A stretch of 48,435 nt of DNA. Origin: Acetobacteraceae bacterium. GTDB lineage: Bacteria; Pseudomonadota; Alphaproteobacteria; Acetobacterales; Acetobacteraceae. The notes beneath the pieces are model-generated. The model was not told the DNA's origin. It saw only the letters and a list, made by a program, of their open reading frames with translations, and did not search any database. Every line of letters begins with the position of its first letter. The first letter of the stretch is position 1. Location of the stretch: assembly GCA_024280945.1 (NCBI GenBank), contig JAMXLO010000153.1:1-48435 (forward strand). Direction: 5' to 3'. Both the position numbers and the translations under genes were made by a program. Of this stretch, positions 39,478 through 48,435 are shown one piece after another.

Positions 39478-39483
39478 GAGCCC

Positions 39484-42400
39484 ATGCCCTGTGCCGATTT
39501 CGTGCACCTTCGCGTGCATTCCGCCTACTCGCTCAGCGAAGGGGCCATAAAGGCCGACAAGATCCCTGCTCTCGCCCGCGAAGCGAACATGCCGGCGGTG
39601 GCGATCACGGATACCGCCAATCTGTTTGGCGCACTGGAATTCAGCCAGGCCTGTGCCAGTAAAGGCATCCAGCCGATCATTGGCTGCCAGCTCGCGCTCG
39701 CCCGCGGCGACAATGCTCGGCTGCCACCCGAGCCCCTCGTCGTGCTGGCGCAGAACACCGCTGGCCTCGACAACCTCCAGCGACTGTCATCGCTCGGCTT
39801 TCTCGACTCCGACCCGGGCCTGAAGCCCCAGCTACCTTTCGGAGTCCTCGCTGCGCATGCCGAAGGACTGATCCTGCTGACCGGCGGCTCTACCGGACCG
39901 CTGGCGCGCCTTCTGGGCGAAGGTCAGAAGCAAGAGGCGCAACGTCTTCTCGCCCAGCTCTGCGACGCCTTCCCGGATCGCGTCGCTGTGGAACTGCATC
40001 GCCACAATCTCGACAGCCAGCGCGCGCTAGAACCGGGATTGATTTCGCTTGCTGACAGCGGCGGCGTACCAGTGGTCGCCACCAACGACTGCTACTTCGC
40101 CGCTCCTGATATGTATGAAGCGCACGATGCGCTGCTGGCGATCGCTGAGGGCCGCCTGCTGTCCGAGCCTGAGCGTCGTCGCGTGACTTCGGAGCACTGG
40201 TTCAAGCCGGCGCCGGATATGCGCATGCTGTTCGCCGATCTGCCCGAAGCCTGCGACAACACCCTCGCCATCGCGCGGCGCTGTGCTGTGATGATGGAGA
40301 CGCGCAAGCCGTTGCTGCCCGTCTCGCCCAAGGTTCGCGCCGGAAGCACCGAGGACGAGACCGTCCGTGCTATGGCGATAGAGGGCCTCGAGCGTCGCAT
40401 GAATGCGATCGGCGCCGATGCCGCGACTCGCGCCCGCTATCGAGAACGCCTGGACTACGAACTTGGCGTGATCATCAAGATGGGGTTCGCCGGCTACTTT
40501 CTGATCGTCGCGGACTTTATCCAGTGGGCGAAGGCACAGGCCATTCCGGTGGGGCCCGGACGCGGGTCGGGCGCCGGTTCGGTGGCAGCCTGGGCCCTGA
40601 CCATCACGGATCTCGATCCGATTCGCTTCAACCTGCTGTTCGAGCGCTTCCTGAATCCCGAGCGCGTGTCGATGCCGGACTTTGACATCGACTTCTGCCA
40701 GGAAGGCCGTGACGCGGTTATCGACTACGTGCGCCACGAATATGGTGGCGACCGCGTCGCGCAGATCATCACTTTCGGCAAGCTGCAGGCGCGTGCGGCC
40801 GTGAGAGATGTCGGCCGCGTTCTTGGCCTGCCGTTCGGCCAGGTCAACAAGGTTGCCGAGCTCATTCCGAACAACCCGGCCCACCCGGTTAATTTGCAGC
40901 AGGCGATCGCCGGCGAACCGCGACTGCGCATGATGCGCGATGAGGATGAAGCCGTTTCGCGGTTGCTGGAGATCGCGCTGCAGATCGAAGGCCTGTATCG
41001 GCATGCGAGTACACATGCCGCTGGTGTTGTCATCGGTGACCGACCGCTGATCGAACTGGTGCCGCTGTATCGTGATCCGCGCTCAGATTATTTGGTCACG
41101 CAGTACTCGATGAAGCATGTTGAGCAGGCGGGGCTGGTCAAGTTCGATTTCCTTGGGCTGACGACATTGACCATCCTGCAACGTGCGGTCTCGATGCTGC
41201 ACGGGCTTGGCATCGAGGTGGATCTCGACCGTCTGCCGCTCGACGACGCCAAGACCTATGAGATGTTGGCACGTGGCGATGCGGGTGGAGTGTTCCAGCT
41301 GGAAGGTCAGGGCATGCGCGACGTGCTGCGCCAGATGCGCCCTGACCGGTTCGACGATTTGATCGCCGCGGTGGCGCTGTATCGGCCGGGGCCGATGGCC
41401 AACATCCCAGACTACTGCAAGCGCAAGCACGGAGAGAAATGGGAGGCTCCGCACCCAGAGATCCACGACATCCTGGCCGAGACCTATGGCATCATGGTCT
41501 ACCAGGAACAGGTTATGCAGATTGCCCAGAAGATGGCGGGCTACAGCCTGGGCGCCGCCGATCTGCTGCGTCGCGCCATGGGCAAGAAGATCCGTGCCGA
41601 GATGGAGGCGCAACGCGAGACCTTCGTCCAAGGTGCGACAGCGCGTGGTATTCCGCAGGCCAAGGCGGTCGAAGTGTTCGAACTGATGGCGAAGTTCGCC
41701 GATTACGGCTTCAACAAATCGCACGCGGCGGCCTACGCACTGGTCGCCTATCAGACCGCGTGGATGAAAGCGAACCATGCGGAGGTGTTCATCGCCGCGT
41801 GCATGAGCCTGGCGCTTGGCAACACGGATCGTCTCGCCGCGCTGCGTGAGGAAGCCTTGCGTTCCGGCATCTGCATCCTTCCGCCCGACATCAACCGCTC
41901 GGGTGCCGACTTCACAGTGCAGCGCATCGACGACGACAAGCTCGCGATCCGCTATGCACTCGCCGCCGTGAAAAAGGTCGGCTTCGCCGCCATGCAAGCA
42001 TTGACGGAAGCGCGAGGCGCGCAGGTTTTTGCCGCCCTTGCGGACTTCGCCGAAAGGATCGATCCGCGCCAACTCAATCGGATGCAGCTCGAGAACCTGA
42101 TCCGAGCTGGCGCCTTCGACACACTGGAGAGCAATCGGGCTCGTTTGTTCTTGGCTGCCGAGTCCCTCTTGCGCCGTGCTCAAGCAGCTACGGAAGAAAG
42201 GGAAACGGGGCAGATTACCCTGTTCGGCGGGTCTGCCGGAGCTTCACGCGAAGCACTGCGCCTGCCCGAGGTCCCGGATTGGTCGCCCATGGAGCGGCTC
42301 AACTTCGAGGCGGAGGCGATCGGCTTCCATCTCACAGCACATCCATTGGACGGCTACGCGAAGGCACTGCGCCGACTGGGTGTGACTCACTGTGCGCAGG

Positions 42401-42909
42401 TCGAAACGAGTGCCCAATCGGGTGTCACGCGAGTTCGTCTGGCCGGCATGGTCACAGCGCAAAAGGTGCGGGTGACACGCACCGGCAATCGCATGGCCTG
42501 GGTGAAGATCAGCGACACGTCCGGTTCGTGCGAAGTCACGCTGTTCGCCGAGGTTCTGGCGCGGGCCCGGGATCTGCTGGCGGATGGGGCGCATGTTCTG
42601 ATTACTGCCGATCTGCGTCTGGACGGAGAAGCATTGCGAATAACCGCGCAGGATGTGACCTCGCTCGATCAGGCGGCTGCCAATGCCGGCGCGGCCATGC
42701 GGATTTGGCTGCGTGAGACCGCCTCGGTTCCTCACATTCGCGATTTGCTTGGCCGTGAGGGACGAGGAAAGGGGCGGGTCATTCTGGTGCCTAGACTTGG
42801 GACGACCCAGAGTGTGGAGATTGCGCTGCCTGGGGGGTTCAACGTCACCCCAAGGTTGGCGCAGGCGCTGAAGGTAATCCCGGGGGTTGACCAGGTGGAA
42901 GAGTTGTAG
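39484..42909 (+). CDS. dnaE: DNA polymerase III subunit alpha
   Basis: A 1141-residue replicative polymerase. The N-terminal PHP domain begins FVHLRVHSAYSLSEGAIK (about 6-23). The polymerase core carries the GPGRGSGAGSVAAWALTI palm entry and the catalytic Asp motif MPDFDIDF, D401 and D403, at about 397-404. Tandem helix-hairpin-helix DNA contacts lie near 880. An OB-fold nucleic-acid-binding domain follows at about 985-1060, and a beta-clamp and tau-interacting C-terminus ends the protein. Length and domains fit DnaE1, the main replicase, not the error-prone DnaE2. It usually follows lolD directly; here the P450 and norZ genes intervene. Confidence 0.98.
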   Translation: MPCADFVHLRVHSAYSLSEGAIKADKIPALAREANMPAVAITDTANLFGALEFSQACASKGIQPIIGCQLALARGDNARLPPEPLVVLAQNTAGLDNLQRLSSLGFLDSDPGLKPQLPFGVLAAHAEGLILLTGGSTGPLARLLGEGQKQEAQRLLAQLCDAFPDRVAVELHRHNLDSQRALEPGLISLADSGGVPVVATNDCYFAAPDMYEAHDALLAIAEGRLLSEPERRRVTSEHWFKPAPDMRMLFADLPEACDNTLAIARRCAVMMETRKPLLPVSPKVRAGSTEDETVRAMAIEGLERRMNAIGADAATRARYRERLDYELGVIIKMGFAGYFLIVADFIQWAKAQAIPVGPGRGSGAGSVAAWALTITDLDPIRFNLLFERFLNPERVSMPDFDIDFCQEGRDAVIDYVRHEYGGDRVAQIITFGKLQARAAVRDVGRVLGLPFGQVNKVAELIPNNPAHPVNLQQAIAGEPRLRMMRDEDEAVSRLLEIALQIEGLYRHASTHAAGVVIGDRPLIELVPLYRDPRSDYLVTQYSMKHVEQAGLVKFDFLGLTTLTILQRAVSMLHGLGIEVDLDRLPLDDAKTYEMLARGDAGGVFQLEGQGMRDVLRQMRPDRFDDLIAAVALYRPGPMANIPDYCKRKHGEKWEAPHPEIHDILAETYGIMVYQEQVMQIAQKMAGYSLGAADLLRRAMGKKIRAEMEAQRETFVQGATARGIPQAKAVEVFELMAKFADYGFNKSHAAAYALVAYQTAWMKANHAEVFIAACMSLALGNTDRLAALREEALRSGICILPPDINRSGADFTVQRIDDDKLAIRYALAAVKKVGFAAMQALTEARGAQVFAALADFAERIDPRQLNRMQLENLIRAGAFDTLESNRARLFLAAESLLRRAQAATEERETGQITLFGGSAGASREALRLPEVPDWSPMERLNFEAEAIGFHLTAHPLDGYAKALRRLGVTHCAQVETSAQSGVTRVRLAGMVTAQKVRVTRTGNRMAWVKISDTSGSCEVTLFAEVLARARDLLADGAHVLITADLRLDGEALRITAQDVTSLDQAAANAGAAMRIWLRETASVPHIRDLLGREGRGKGRVILVPRLGTTQSVEIALPGGFNVTPRLAQALKVIPGVDQVEEL

Positions 42910-43117
42910 CGATCTCGCTGCTCCCATTGGCTTGTCCTACGCGGTAACCGCAACGGCATTGACCACACGCGAAGTTGTCCTCACGGTAGTGGCCTCCATC
43001 GTCAAGCCGCCAGCTGCGCCGCCGCCATGACAACCAGTCCGGTCGCCGGGGCGCATCCCTGCGTGCTGCAACCGAAGCGCGTTGCGGCAGTTCAGCGGGA
43101 AGGGCAGGGAGTTCGCC

Positions 43118-43564
43118 ATGCATACGAAGCTCATTCACCAGTCATCGGATGGTCAGCGAACCTTTGTGTTGGTGCTCGAGACCGGAGAGGAGGTCGCTGG
43201 CCAGATCAAAGCTTTTGCCGATCGCGAGAAGCTGAAAGCCGCCGAGCTCACCGCGATCGGGGCATTCAGCGACGCGGTGCTGGGATATTTTGATTGGGAC
43301 CAAAAGCAGTATCGACGGAATCCCTTCAATGAGCAGGTAGAGGTTGCGGCGTTCATCGGCGACATCGCGCTGTCCAAGAATGACGAGCGTTCTCTGCATG
43401 TGCATGTCGTGCTGGGTCGCCGCGATGCGACGGCCCTGGCGGGTCACCTGCTCGAGGCACATGTGCGGCCGACTCTCGAAGTGATACTGACCGAACATCC
43501 GACCCACTTGCACAAGCGCCGCGATCCGGAGAGCGGATTGGCGTTGATCGACCCGCGGGAGTGA
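43118..43564 (+). CDS. PPC/DUF296 domain protein
   Basis: A 148-residue protein that is one PPC (plant and prokaryote conserved, DUF296) domain. Landmarks are LVLETGEEVAGQIKAFAD, LTAIGAFSDAVLGYFDW, and LHVHVVLGRRDATALAGHLLEAHV, whose His residues may bind a metal. Bacterial members form trimers; the DNA-binding role known from plant AT-hook relatives is not established for them. The ATG at 43118 has GGGAAGGGCAGGGAG upstream. The next gene starts 3 bases after the stop, so they form a pair. The 208 bases between dnaE and this gene hold only a short palindrome (42941-42951). Confidence 0.9.
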   Translation: MHTKLIHQSSDGQRTFVLVLETGEEVAGQIKAFADREKLKAAELTAIGAFSDAVLGYFDWDQKQYRRNPFNEQVEVAAFIGDIALSKNDERSLHVHVVLGRRDATALAGHLLEAHVRPTLEVILTEHPTHLHKRRDPESGLALIDPRE

Positions 43565-43567
43565 TCC

Positions 43568-44761
43568 GTGTCGCTTCTGCCAAAGCGATCTGCAGGGCAG
43601 CCTAGCAAGCTGAACCAGATCCTGGATCTGGATGACTTCGACCGCGCAGCGCGCGACAGGTTGCCGCAGGCGATCTATGACTATGTGGCGCACGGCTCGG
43701 AAACCGAGACCACGCTGCGGACCAACCGCACCGTGTTCGACGGCTGGCGGTTTGTTACGCGCAATCTTGTTGGCGTGACCGAGCGCGACCCCGCGGTCAG
43801 CTTGTTCGGCCATCGCTACGCATCGCCTTTCGGCATCGCTCCGATGGGCGGCAGCGCACTGGTCGCATATGACGGCCATGGCGTTATGGCGCGTGCCGCC
43901 GCCGAGGCAAATGTGCCTTTCATCCTCAGCGCGAACTCGATCATCGCACTGGAGGAAATCGCACGGATCAATCCGAACACCTGGTTCGCCGCCTACCAGT
44001 CACCGAATGCGAACGCGATCAGCGGCATGGTGGAGCGAGTCTCACGTGCCGGCATTCCGGTACTGGCGCTAACGACGGACGTGCCGATCGGTTCGAATCG
44101 TGAGGCCGATGCGCGTGCCGGTTTCGGCTTTCCGATCCGACCCACCCCACGACTCAGCTGGGATATCGCCACACACCCTCGCTGGATGGCGAGCGTGCTC
44201 GGGCGGACGCTACTACGACGCGGTTATCCGCATATCGTCAACCTTGAGCCTGACGGAGGACCAGGCCTGTTCTCCACCAAAGTGCGAGGCATCGCCGCGC
44301 ATGAGGGGCTGTCGTGGGACCACGTGCGAATGATGCGCGAACTGTGGAAGGGACCCTTCGTACTTAAGGGGTTGCTGTCTGCTGCAGATGTCGCGTTGGC
44401 CCGCGAAAATGGGGTAGACGGGATCATCCTCTCTAACCATGGCGGCCGCCAACTCGACTATGCGGCTTCGCCTATCCAGGTTCTCTCAGCGGCAATCACC
44501 GAAGCGCGCGGCATGACAGTCATGATCGACAGCGGGTTCCGGCGCGGCACCGATATCCTGAAGGCAATGGCGCTGGGCGCGGAATGCGTCTTCATCGGTC
44601 GACCATTTCTGTTTGCCGCGGCGTTCGCCGGGCAGGCGGGCGTGCAGCACGCAATCTCCTTGCTATCGAGGGAGCTCGATCGCGACATGGCGATGCTCGG
44701 TCTGTGTCGCGTCAGCGAAATGCGGCCTGAATTGCTGATAGCTGCGCCGGATGCCGCCTGA
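43568..44761 (+). CDS. FMN-dependent alpha-hydroxy-acid oxidizing protein
   Basis: A 397-residue TIM-barrel flavoprotein of the L-lactate dehydrogenase / glycolate oxidase family, which oxidises 2-hydroxy acids to 2-oxo acids. The active-site signature SNHGGRQLD is at about 288-296 with the catalytic His and substrate-binding Arg. Other blocks are SPFGIAPMGGSALVAYDG, DVPIGSNREADARAGF, and DSGFRRGTDILKAMALGA plus FIGRPFLFA for FMN phosphate. The exact substrate (lactate, mandelate or another hydroxy acid) cannot be read. It starts with GTG, 3 bases after the PPC gene. Confidence 0.93.
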   Translation: MSLLPKRSAGQPSKLNQILDLDDFDRAARDRLPQAIYDYVAHGSETETTLRTNRTVFDGWRFVTRNLVGVTERDPAVSLFGHRYASPFGIAPMGGSALVAYDGHGVMARAAAEANVPFILSANSIIALEEIARINPNTWFAAYQSPNANAISGMVERVSRAGIPVLALTTDVPIGSNREADARAGFGFPIRPTPRLSWDIATHPRWMASVLGRTLLRRGYPHIVNLEPDGGPGLFSTKVRGIAAHEGLSWDHVRMMRELWKGPFVLKGLLSAADVALARENGVDGIILSNHGGRQLDYAASPIQVLSAAITEARGMTVMIDSGFRRGTDILKAMALGAECVFIGRPFLFAAAFAGQAGVQHAISLLSRELDRDMAMLGLCRVSEMRPELLIAAPDAA

Positions 44762-44797
44762 CTTGGTTCGGGCGCACCTGGTCGAGTAAGCTGCCGC

Positions 44798-46408
44798 ATG
44801 ACCGACTCAGCGCTTCCTCAGAGTCCCGTTCTGGTCCATGCGCCGCCGCGGCGGCAACCGCAACCGCCGGGACCGTGTGCGATGGTGATCTTTGGTGCCA
44901 GCGGTGACCTGACCCACCGGCTGCTGTTTCCTGCGCTCTACAATCTCTGTCGCACCGGACTTATTCCGCAACCGCTCGCCATCGTCGGCGTCGATATCGT
45001 CGGGCAGAGCGTCGACGATTGGCGCCAGAGCCTGCGGAAGATGCTGGAAAGTTTCGTCAACAACCCGAACAGCGAAAACAGCATTGACGCAGTGGACGAG
45101 GGCGTGTGGCAGCGGTTGACCACCAGGATGACATATGTCCAAGGGGATTTCAGCGATCGCGGTCTGTTCGAGAAGCTACGGCTGCATCTGCACGACGTTG
45201 CGCGCGACTGCCAGACCGCTGGAAACTGTTTGTTCTATCTCGCTGTTGCCGACCGCTTCTTCGGACCACTTGTCGAGCAGCTTGGCCACGCCGGCCTGTT
45301 GGACGAAGAATTGCGCGATGGTGTGCCACAGCGGTGGCGCCGCGTGGTGATTGAGAAGCCATTTGGCCACAGCATCGACTCCGCCCGCGAGCTGAATACG
45401 CGGATCCGCCGCGATCTGCGCGAGGAACAGATCTTTCGTATCGATCATTTCCTGGGCAAGGAGACGGTGCAGAACATTCTGGTGCTGCGCTTTGCCAATG
45501 GCATTTTCGAGCCACTCTGGGACCGCGATCATATCGATCATGTGCAGATAACGGCGGCCGAGACCGTAGGCGTCGAGACGCGCGGCCGCTTCTATGAACG
45601 GACCGGCGCGCTGCGCGACATGGTTCCGAACCATTTGTTCCAGCTCCTCGCGATGATTGGGATGGAGCCACCGAATTCGTTCAATGCCGACGCGGTGCGT
45701 GCCAAAAAGACCGAGCTCCTGCAGGCAATCCATCCCATCTCGCCGGAGAACGCAGTGCGGGGCCAGTACGGCAGCGGTACCGTGCTCGGACGACCAGTCC
45801 CCGGCTACCGGCAAGAGCCCAACGTCGCGCCGGATTCCGGGACCGAGACGTACGTGGCGCTCAAACTTGGAATCGACAACTGGCGCTGGGCCGGCGTGCC
45901 ATTCTATCTGCGCACCGGGAAGCACTTGACGGCACGCACGACCGAGATCGCGGTCCAGTTCCGGCGCGCACCGTACGCGCTTTTCCGCGAGACGCCCGTC
46001 GAGCGACTCCCCCCCAATATCCTGACGCTGCGCATCCAGCCGGACGAAGGATTGTCGGTCAGTTTCAATGCCAAGCGCCCCGGCTCGGAAATTGAGATCG
46101 ATGGCGTCGCCATGGACTTTTCGTATCGCGAATATTTCGGCCCGCTCGCGGCGGTTGGCTACGAGACGCTGATCTACGACTGTCTTATTGGCGACGCGAT
46201 CCTGTTCCAGCGAGCTGATACGGTTGAGGCCGCATGGTGCGCGGTGCAGCGCGTGATCGATTATTGGGCGCGCGAGCCGGCCAAAGAGTTCCCCAATTAT
46301 GCCGCCGGCAGCGCAGGCCCGGACGCCGCCGCGCAGTTGCTCGCGCGGGATGGGCGCGCGTGGTCACCGATCAGGGCCGAACACCCGCACAAGGCGCTGC
46401 GGCCTTGA
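44798..46408 (+). CDS. zwf: Glucose-6-phosphate 1-dehydrogenase
   Basis: A 536-residue enzyme that oxidises glucose 6-phosphate to 6-phosphogluconolactone with NAD(P)+, opening the oxidative pentose phosphate and Entner-Doudoroff routes. The nucleotide-binding motif FGASGDLTHR is at about 32-41. The active-site RIDHFLGKE is at residues 214-222. EKPFGHSIDSA and TGKHLTARTTEI are also conserved. It is slightly longer than usual because of an N-terminal Pro-rich extension. It begins the zwf–tal–ROK kinase–pgi cluster. Confidence 0.97.
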   Translation: MTDSALPQSPVLVHAPPRRQPQPPGPCAMVIFGASGDLTHRLLFPALYNLCRTGLIPQPLAIVGVDIVGQSVDDWRQSLRKMLESFVNNPNSENSIDAVDEGVWQRLTTRMTYVQGDFSDRGLFEKLRLHLHDVARDCQTAGNCLFYLAVADRFFGPLVEQLGHAGLLDEELRDGVPQRWRRVVIEKPFGHSIDSARELNTRIRRDLREEQIFRIDHFLGKETVQNILVLRFANGIFEPLWDRDHIDHVQITAAETVGVETRGRFYERTGALRDMVPNHLFQLLAMIGMEPPNSFNADAVRAKKTELLQAIHPISPENAVRGQYGSGTVLGRPVPGYRQEPNVAPDSGTETYVALKLGIDNWRWAGVPFYLRTGKHLTARTTEIAVQFRRAPYALFRETPVERLPPNILTLRIQPDEGLSVSFNAKRPGSEIEIDGVAMDFSYREYFGPLAAVGYETLIYDCLIGDAILFQRADTVEAAWCAVQRVIDYWAREPAKEFPNYAAGSAGPDAAAQLLARDGRAWSPIRAEHPHKALRP

Positions 46409-46434
46409 TACTGCACCGATATCGAGGTGATGCC

Positions 46435-47520
46435 ATGAATGCTAATCGAAAGCTCCACGATCTGGGCCAAAGCCTTTGGCTCGACAACATCACGCGCAAC
46501 TTGTTGAAGACGGGTGGGCTTCGCCGCTACATCGACGAGTTGTCGATCACCGGCCTGACGTCGAACCCGACGATCTTCGATCACGCCATCAAGAACGGCA
46601 GCGACTACGATGACGCGATCAAGAGCAAGCTCGCGCAAGGCAAGTCGGGCGAGAAGCTGTTTTTCGAGCTGGCGCTGGATGACCTCACGCAGGCCGCTGA
46701 CTTGTTCCGCCCGGTCTTCGATCGAACAAGCGGCGTCGATGGTTGGGTTTCGCTGGAAGTATCGCCTTTGCTGGCCTACGACACCAAAGCGACCCTTGCC
46801 GAAGCCAAGGACCTGCATGCGCGGGCGAACCGTCCCAATCTGCTGATCAAGATCCCGGGAACCAAAGAAGGTTTACCGGCCATCGAAGAGGCGATCTTCT
46901 CCGGCATACCGATCAACGTCACCCTCTTGTTCTCCGACGAGCAATATGTCGCGGCAGCCGAAGCATTCATGCGTGGCATCGAACGCCGCATCGAAGCGGG
47001 TTTGAATCCAGACATTGCCTCGGTGGCATCGCTCTTTATCAGTCGCTGGGACGTTGCGGTGGCCAGCAAGGTACCCGAGGCGCTCGCCAACCAGCTTGGC
47101 ATCGCGGTCGCCAAGCGAGCCTACAAGGCTTATCTGGACTTGCTGCGTTCGCCGCGATGGATGCGCTCCTACAATGCTGGCGCGCGCCCGCAGCGCCTGC
47201 TCTGGGCCAGTACTGGGACCAAGGATCCGAAGGCGTCGGACGTTTTGTACATCAACGCCCTGGCCGCGCCATTCACGGTAAACACGATGCCCGAGGGCAC
47301 GCTGAAAGCCTTCGCCGACCACGGCGGCGTCGGCGCGCCCATGCCAATGGATGGCGGCGACTGCGAAGAAGTGCTGGCGCGTTTTGCGGCCGCAAAGGTA
47401 GACGTCCGCGCGCTGGCGGATCAACTGCAATCCGAAGGCGCCAAGTCATTCGTCAACTCCTGGAACGACCTGCTGAGTATGATTGGTTCCAAGTCCGCTG
47501 CCCTCAAGCGAGCGAGCTAG
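46435..47520 (+). CDS. tal: Transaldolase
   Basis: A 361-residue transaldolase of the long bacterial type. It moves a dihydroxyacetone unit between sugar phosphates in the non-oxidative pentose phosphate pathway. The Schiff-base lysine is K139 in LLIKIPGTKEG. SITGLTSNPTIFDHAI and SVASLFISRWD are family landmarks. ATG 46435 follows CGAGGTGATGCC; the open frame upstream overlaps zwf. In several acetic acid bacteria transaldolase is fused to phosphoglucose isomerase; here the two are separate genes. Confidence 0.96.
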   Translation: MNANRKLHDLGQSLWLDNITRNLLKTGGLRRYIDELSITGLTSNPTIFDHAIKNGSDYDDAIKSKLAQGKSGEKLFFELALDDLTQAADLFRPVFDRTSGVDGWVSLEVSPLLAYDTKATLAEAKDLHARANRPNLLIKIPGTKEGLPAIEEAIFSGIPINVTLLFSDEQYVAAAEAFMRGIERRIEAGLNPDIASVASLFISRWDVAVASKVPEALANQLGIAVAKRAYKAYLDLLRSPRWMRSYNAGARPQRLLWASTGTKDPKASDVLYINALAAPFTVNTMPEGTLKAFADHGGVGAPMPMDGGDCEEVLARFAAAKVDVRALADQLQSEGAKSFVNSWNDLLSMIGSKSAALKRAS

Positions 47521-47524
47521 CGCG

Positions 47525-48298
47525 GTGAAAGCGAGGCCGCTGCCATCCCCCGAAAGCCAGGCCGCACGACAAGATCGAGCGAGCAACCCAGTGAAAGCGT
47601 CGCCAAAGCACGTGCTCGTCGTCGATGTGGGCGGAACCTCGGTCAAGATCCTTGCGACCGGGCAACACGAGCGCCGGTCATTTCCATCCGGGCCAAAGCT
47701 CAAGCCCAAGCAGATGGTTTCCGAAGTCAAGAAGCTGGCGGCGGATTGGAAATATGACGTGGTGTCGATTGGCTACCCCGGTCCGGTTCTGCGCGGGCGG
47801 CCGATCTCCGATCCATACAACCTCGGTCGCGGGTGGGTCGGGTTTGATTTCGAGGCTGCATTCGGTTGTCCGGTGAAGATCGTCAATGATGCGGCGATGC
47901 AGGCATTGGGGAGCTACAAAGGCGGCAAGATGCTGTTCCTTGGGCTGGGAACCGGGCTCGGAACCGCAATGGTCGTCGACGGCATCGTGGAGCCCATGGA
48001 GGTGGGTCACCTGCCTTACAAAAAAGGCACCTATGAAGACTATGTCGGCCGGGCAGCGCTCGATCACCGCGGCAAGAAGAAATGGCGGCGCGACGTTGCT
48101 GACGTCGTAGCACGGCTCATTGCTGCGCTTGAGCCCGACGACACGGTCCTCGGGGGTGGCAACGTCAAAAAACTCGATGAGCTTCCGCCCCATAGTCGTG
48201 AAGGTGGCAACGCCAATGCCTTCCGCGGGGGATTTCGGCTCTGGGATCAAGATCAGGTCCTTCTGCACCCGCCCGCGCGTTCCAAACGTCGGACGTGA
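47525..48298 (+). CDS. ROK-family sugar kinase, polyphosphate-glucokinase-like
   Basis: A 257-residue kinase of the ROK family. The phosphate-binding loop is VLVVDVGGTSVKI, the central block is VSIGYPGPVLRG, the Asp-containing catalytic region is VKIVNDAAMQALGSY, and GLGTGLGTAMVVDG is the adenosine or phosphate loop. The shortness and sequence style resemble polyphosphate glucokinases (PpgK), which make glucose 6-phosphate. That fits its position between tal and pgi and downstream of zwf. The donor (polyphosphate or ATP) is not proven. It starts with GTG 47525, 4 bases after tal; GTG 47591 would give a shorter N-terminus closer to the family core. No strong ribosome binding site distinguishes them. 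Confidence 0.85.
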   Translation: MKARPLPSPESQAARQDRASNPVKASPKHVLVVDVGGTSVKILATGQHERRSFPSGPKLKPKQMVSEVKKLAADWKYDVVSIGYPGPVLRGRPISDPYNLGRGWVGFDFEAAFGCPVKIVNDAAMQALGSYKGGKMLFLGLGTGLGTAMVVDGIVEPMEVGHLPYKKGTYEDYVGRAALDHRGKKKWRRDVADVVARLIAALEPDDTVLGGGNVKKLDELPPHSREGGNANAFRGGFRLWDQDQVLLHPPARSKRRT

Positions 48299-48317
48299 AC
48301 GATCAAGGATTCCGTGC

Positions 48318-48435
48318 ATGACCGCATCGCCCCCCCGCGCGCACTCGGCAGACAAGCCACGCGCCTGGAAAAACCTCGCAGATCACCACACGAGCCTGAA
48401 CGGGGTGCATCTGCGAAAGCTGTTCGCTGATGACC
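48318..48435 (+). CDS. pgi: Glucose-6-phosphate isomerase, N-terminal part (cut by window end)
   Basis: The first 39 codons of a gene that runs off the window. The segment AWKNLADHHTSLNGVHLRKL matches the typical start of phosphoglucose isomerase, which interconverts glucose and fructose 6-phosphate. AAGGA lies 10 bases before the ATG. The identity is supported by its place after zwf, tal and a glucokinase, but rests on a short stretch. Confidence 0.75.
   Translation, partial: MTASPPRAHSADKPRAWKNLADHHTSLNGVHLRKLFADD

Noticed and set aside
48180-48220. Repeat-derived peptide in the ROK kinase (PPHSREGGN)
   Set aside because: It resembles peptides encoded by dispersed repeats, but the surrounding residues (LPP...NANAF.GGFRLW) fit the native family C-terminus.

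Overview
The window is a GC-rich alphaproteobacterial chromosome segment, most likely from the Rhodospirillales and probably the Acetobacteraceae. Four things point there: the gene order tRNA-Leu–tig–clpP–clpX–lon–hup–tRNA-Val–tRNA-Asp–nuoA-N; the order coaX–rnj–DUF1467–proS–lolC–lolD followed by dnaE; a short alphaproteobacterial-type prolyl-tRNA synthetase; and a zwf–tal–sugar kinase–pgi cluster. The genus cannot be fixed from sequence reading alone.

Layout. (1) 1-7.8 kb is a mixed region. It holds a TetR regulator behind two palindromic operators, a small XRE regulator, accA, a class B (probably B12-binding) radical SAM protein, an 886-residue membrane protein built on a repetitive beta-helix-like domain, and a convergent IclR regulator. 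(2) 8.0-15.0 kb is the protein quality-control block: tRNA-Leu, trigger factor, ClpP, ClpX and Lon, then HU and two tRNAs. (3) 15.1-29.3 kb is a complete 14-gene complex I operon, nuoA to nuoN, with overlapping or closely spaced genes and separate nuoC and nuoD. (4) 29.3-35.6 kb holds type III pantothenate kinase, RNase J, a DUF1467 membrane protein, ProRS and the LolCD lipoprotein exporter. (5) 35.7-39.3 kb holds a CYP199-like cytochrome P450 and a convergent quinol-type nitric oxide reductase, inserted between lolD and dnaE. (6) 39.5-48.4 kb holds DnaE, a PPC/DUF296 protein, an FMN-dependent alpha-hydroxy-acid oxidase, and the pentose-phosphate genes zwf, tal, a ROK glucokinase and the start of pgi, which is cut by the window edge.

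How the genes fit together. Most of the window is core housekeeping: protein folding and proteolysis, respiration, lipoprotein export, replication and sugar-phosphate metabolism. The accessory content is the radical SAM plus repeat-protein pair, the P450/NO reductase insertion and the PPC plus FMN-oxidase pair. Those, together with several structured intergenic elements (clpP-clpX gap, proS leader, ProS tail repeat, P450/norZ dyad, norZ-dnaE divergent promoter), are where something new is most likely. I see no CRISPR array, transposase, integrase, rRNA gene or prophage.
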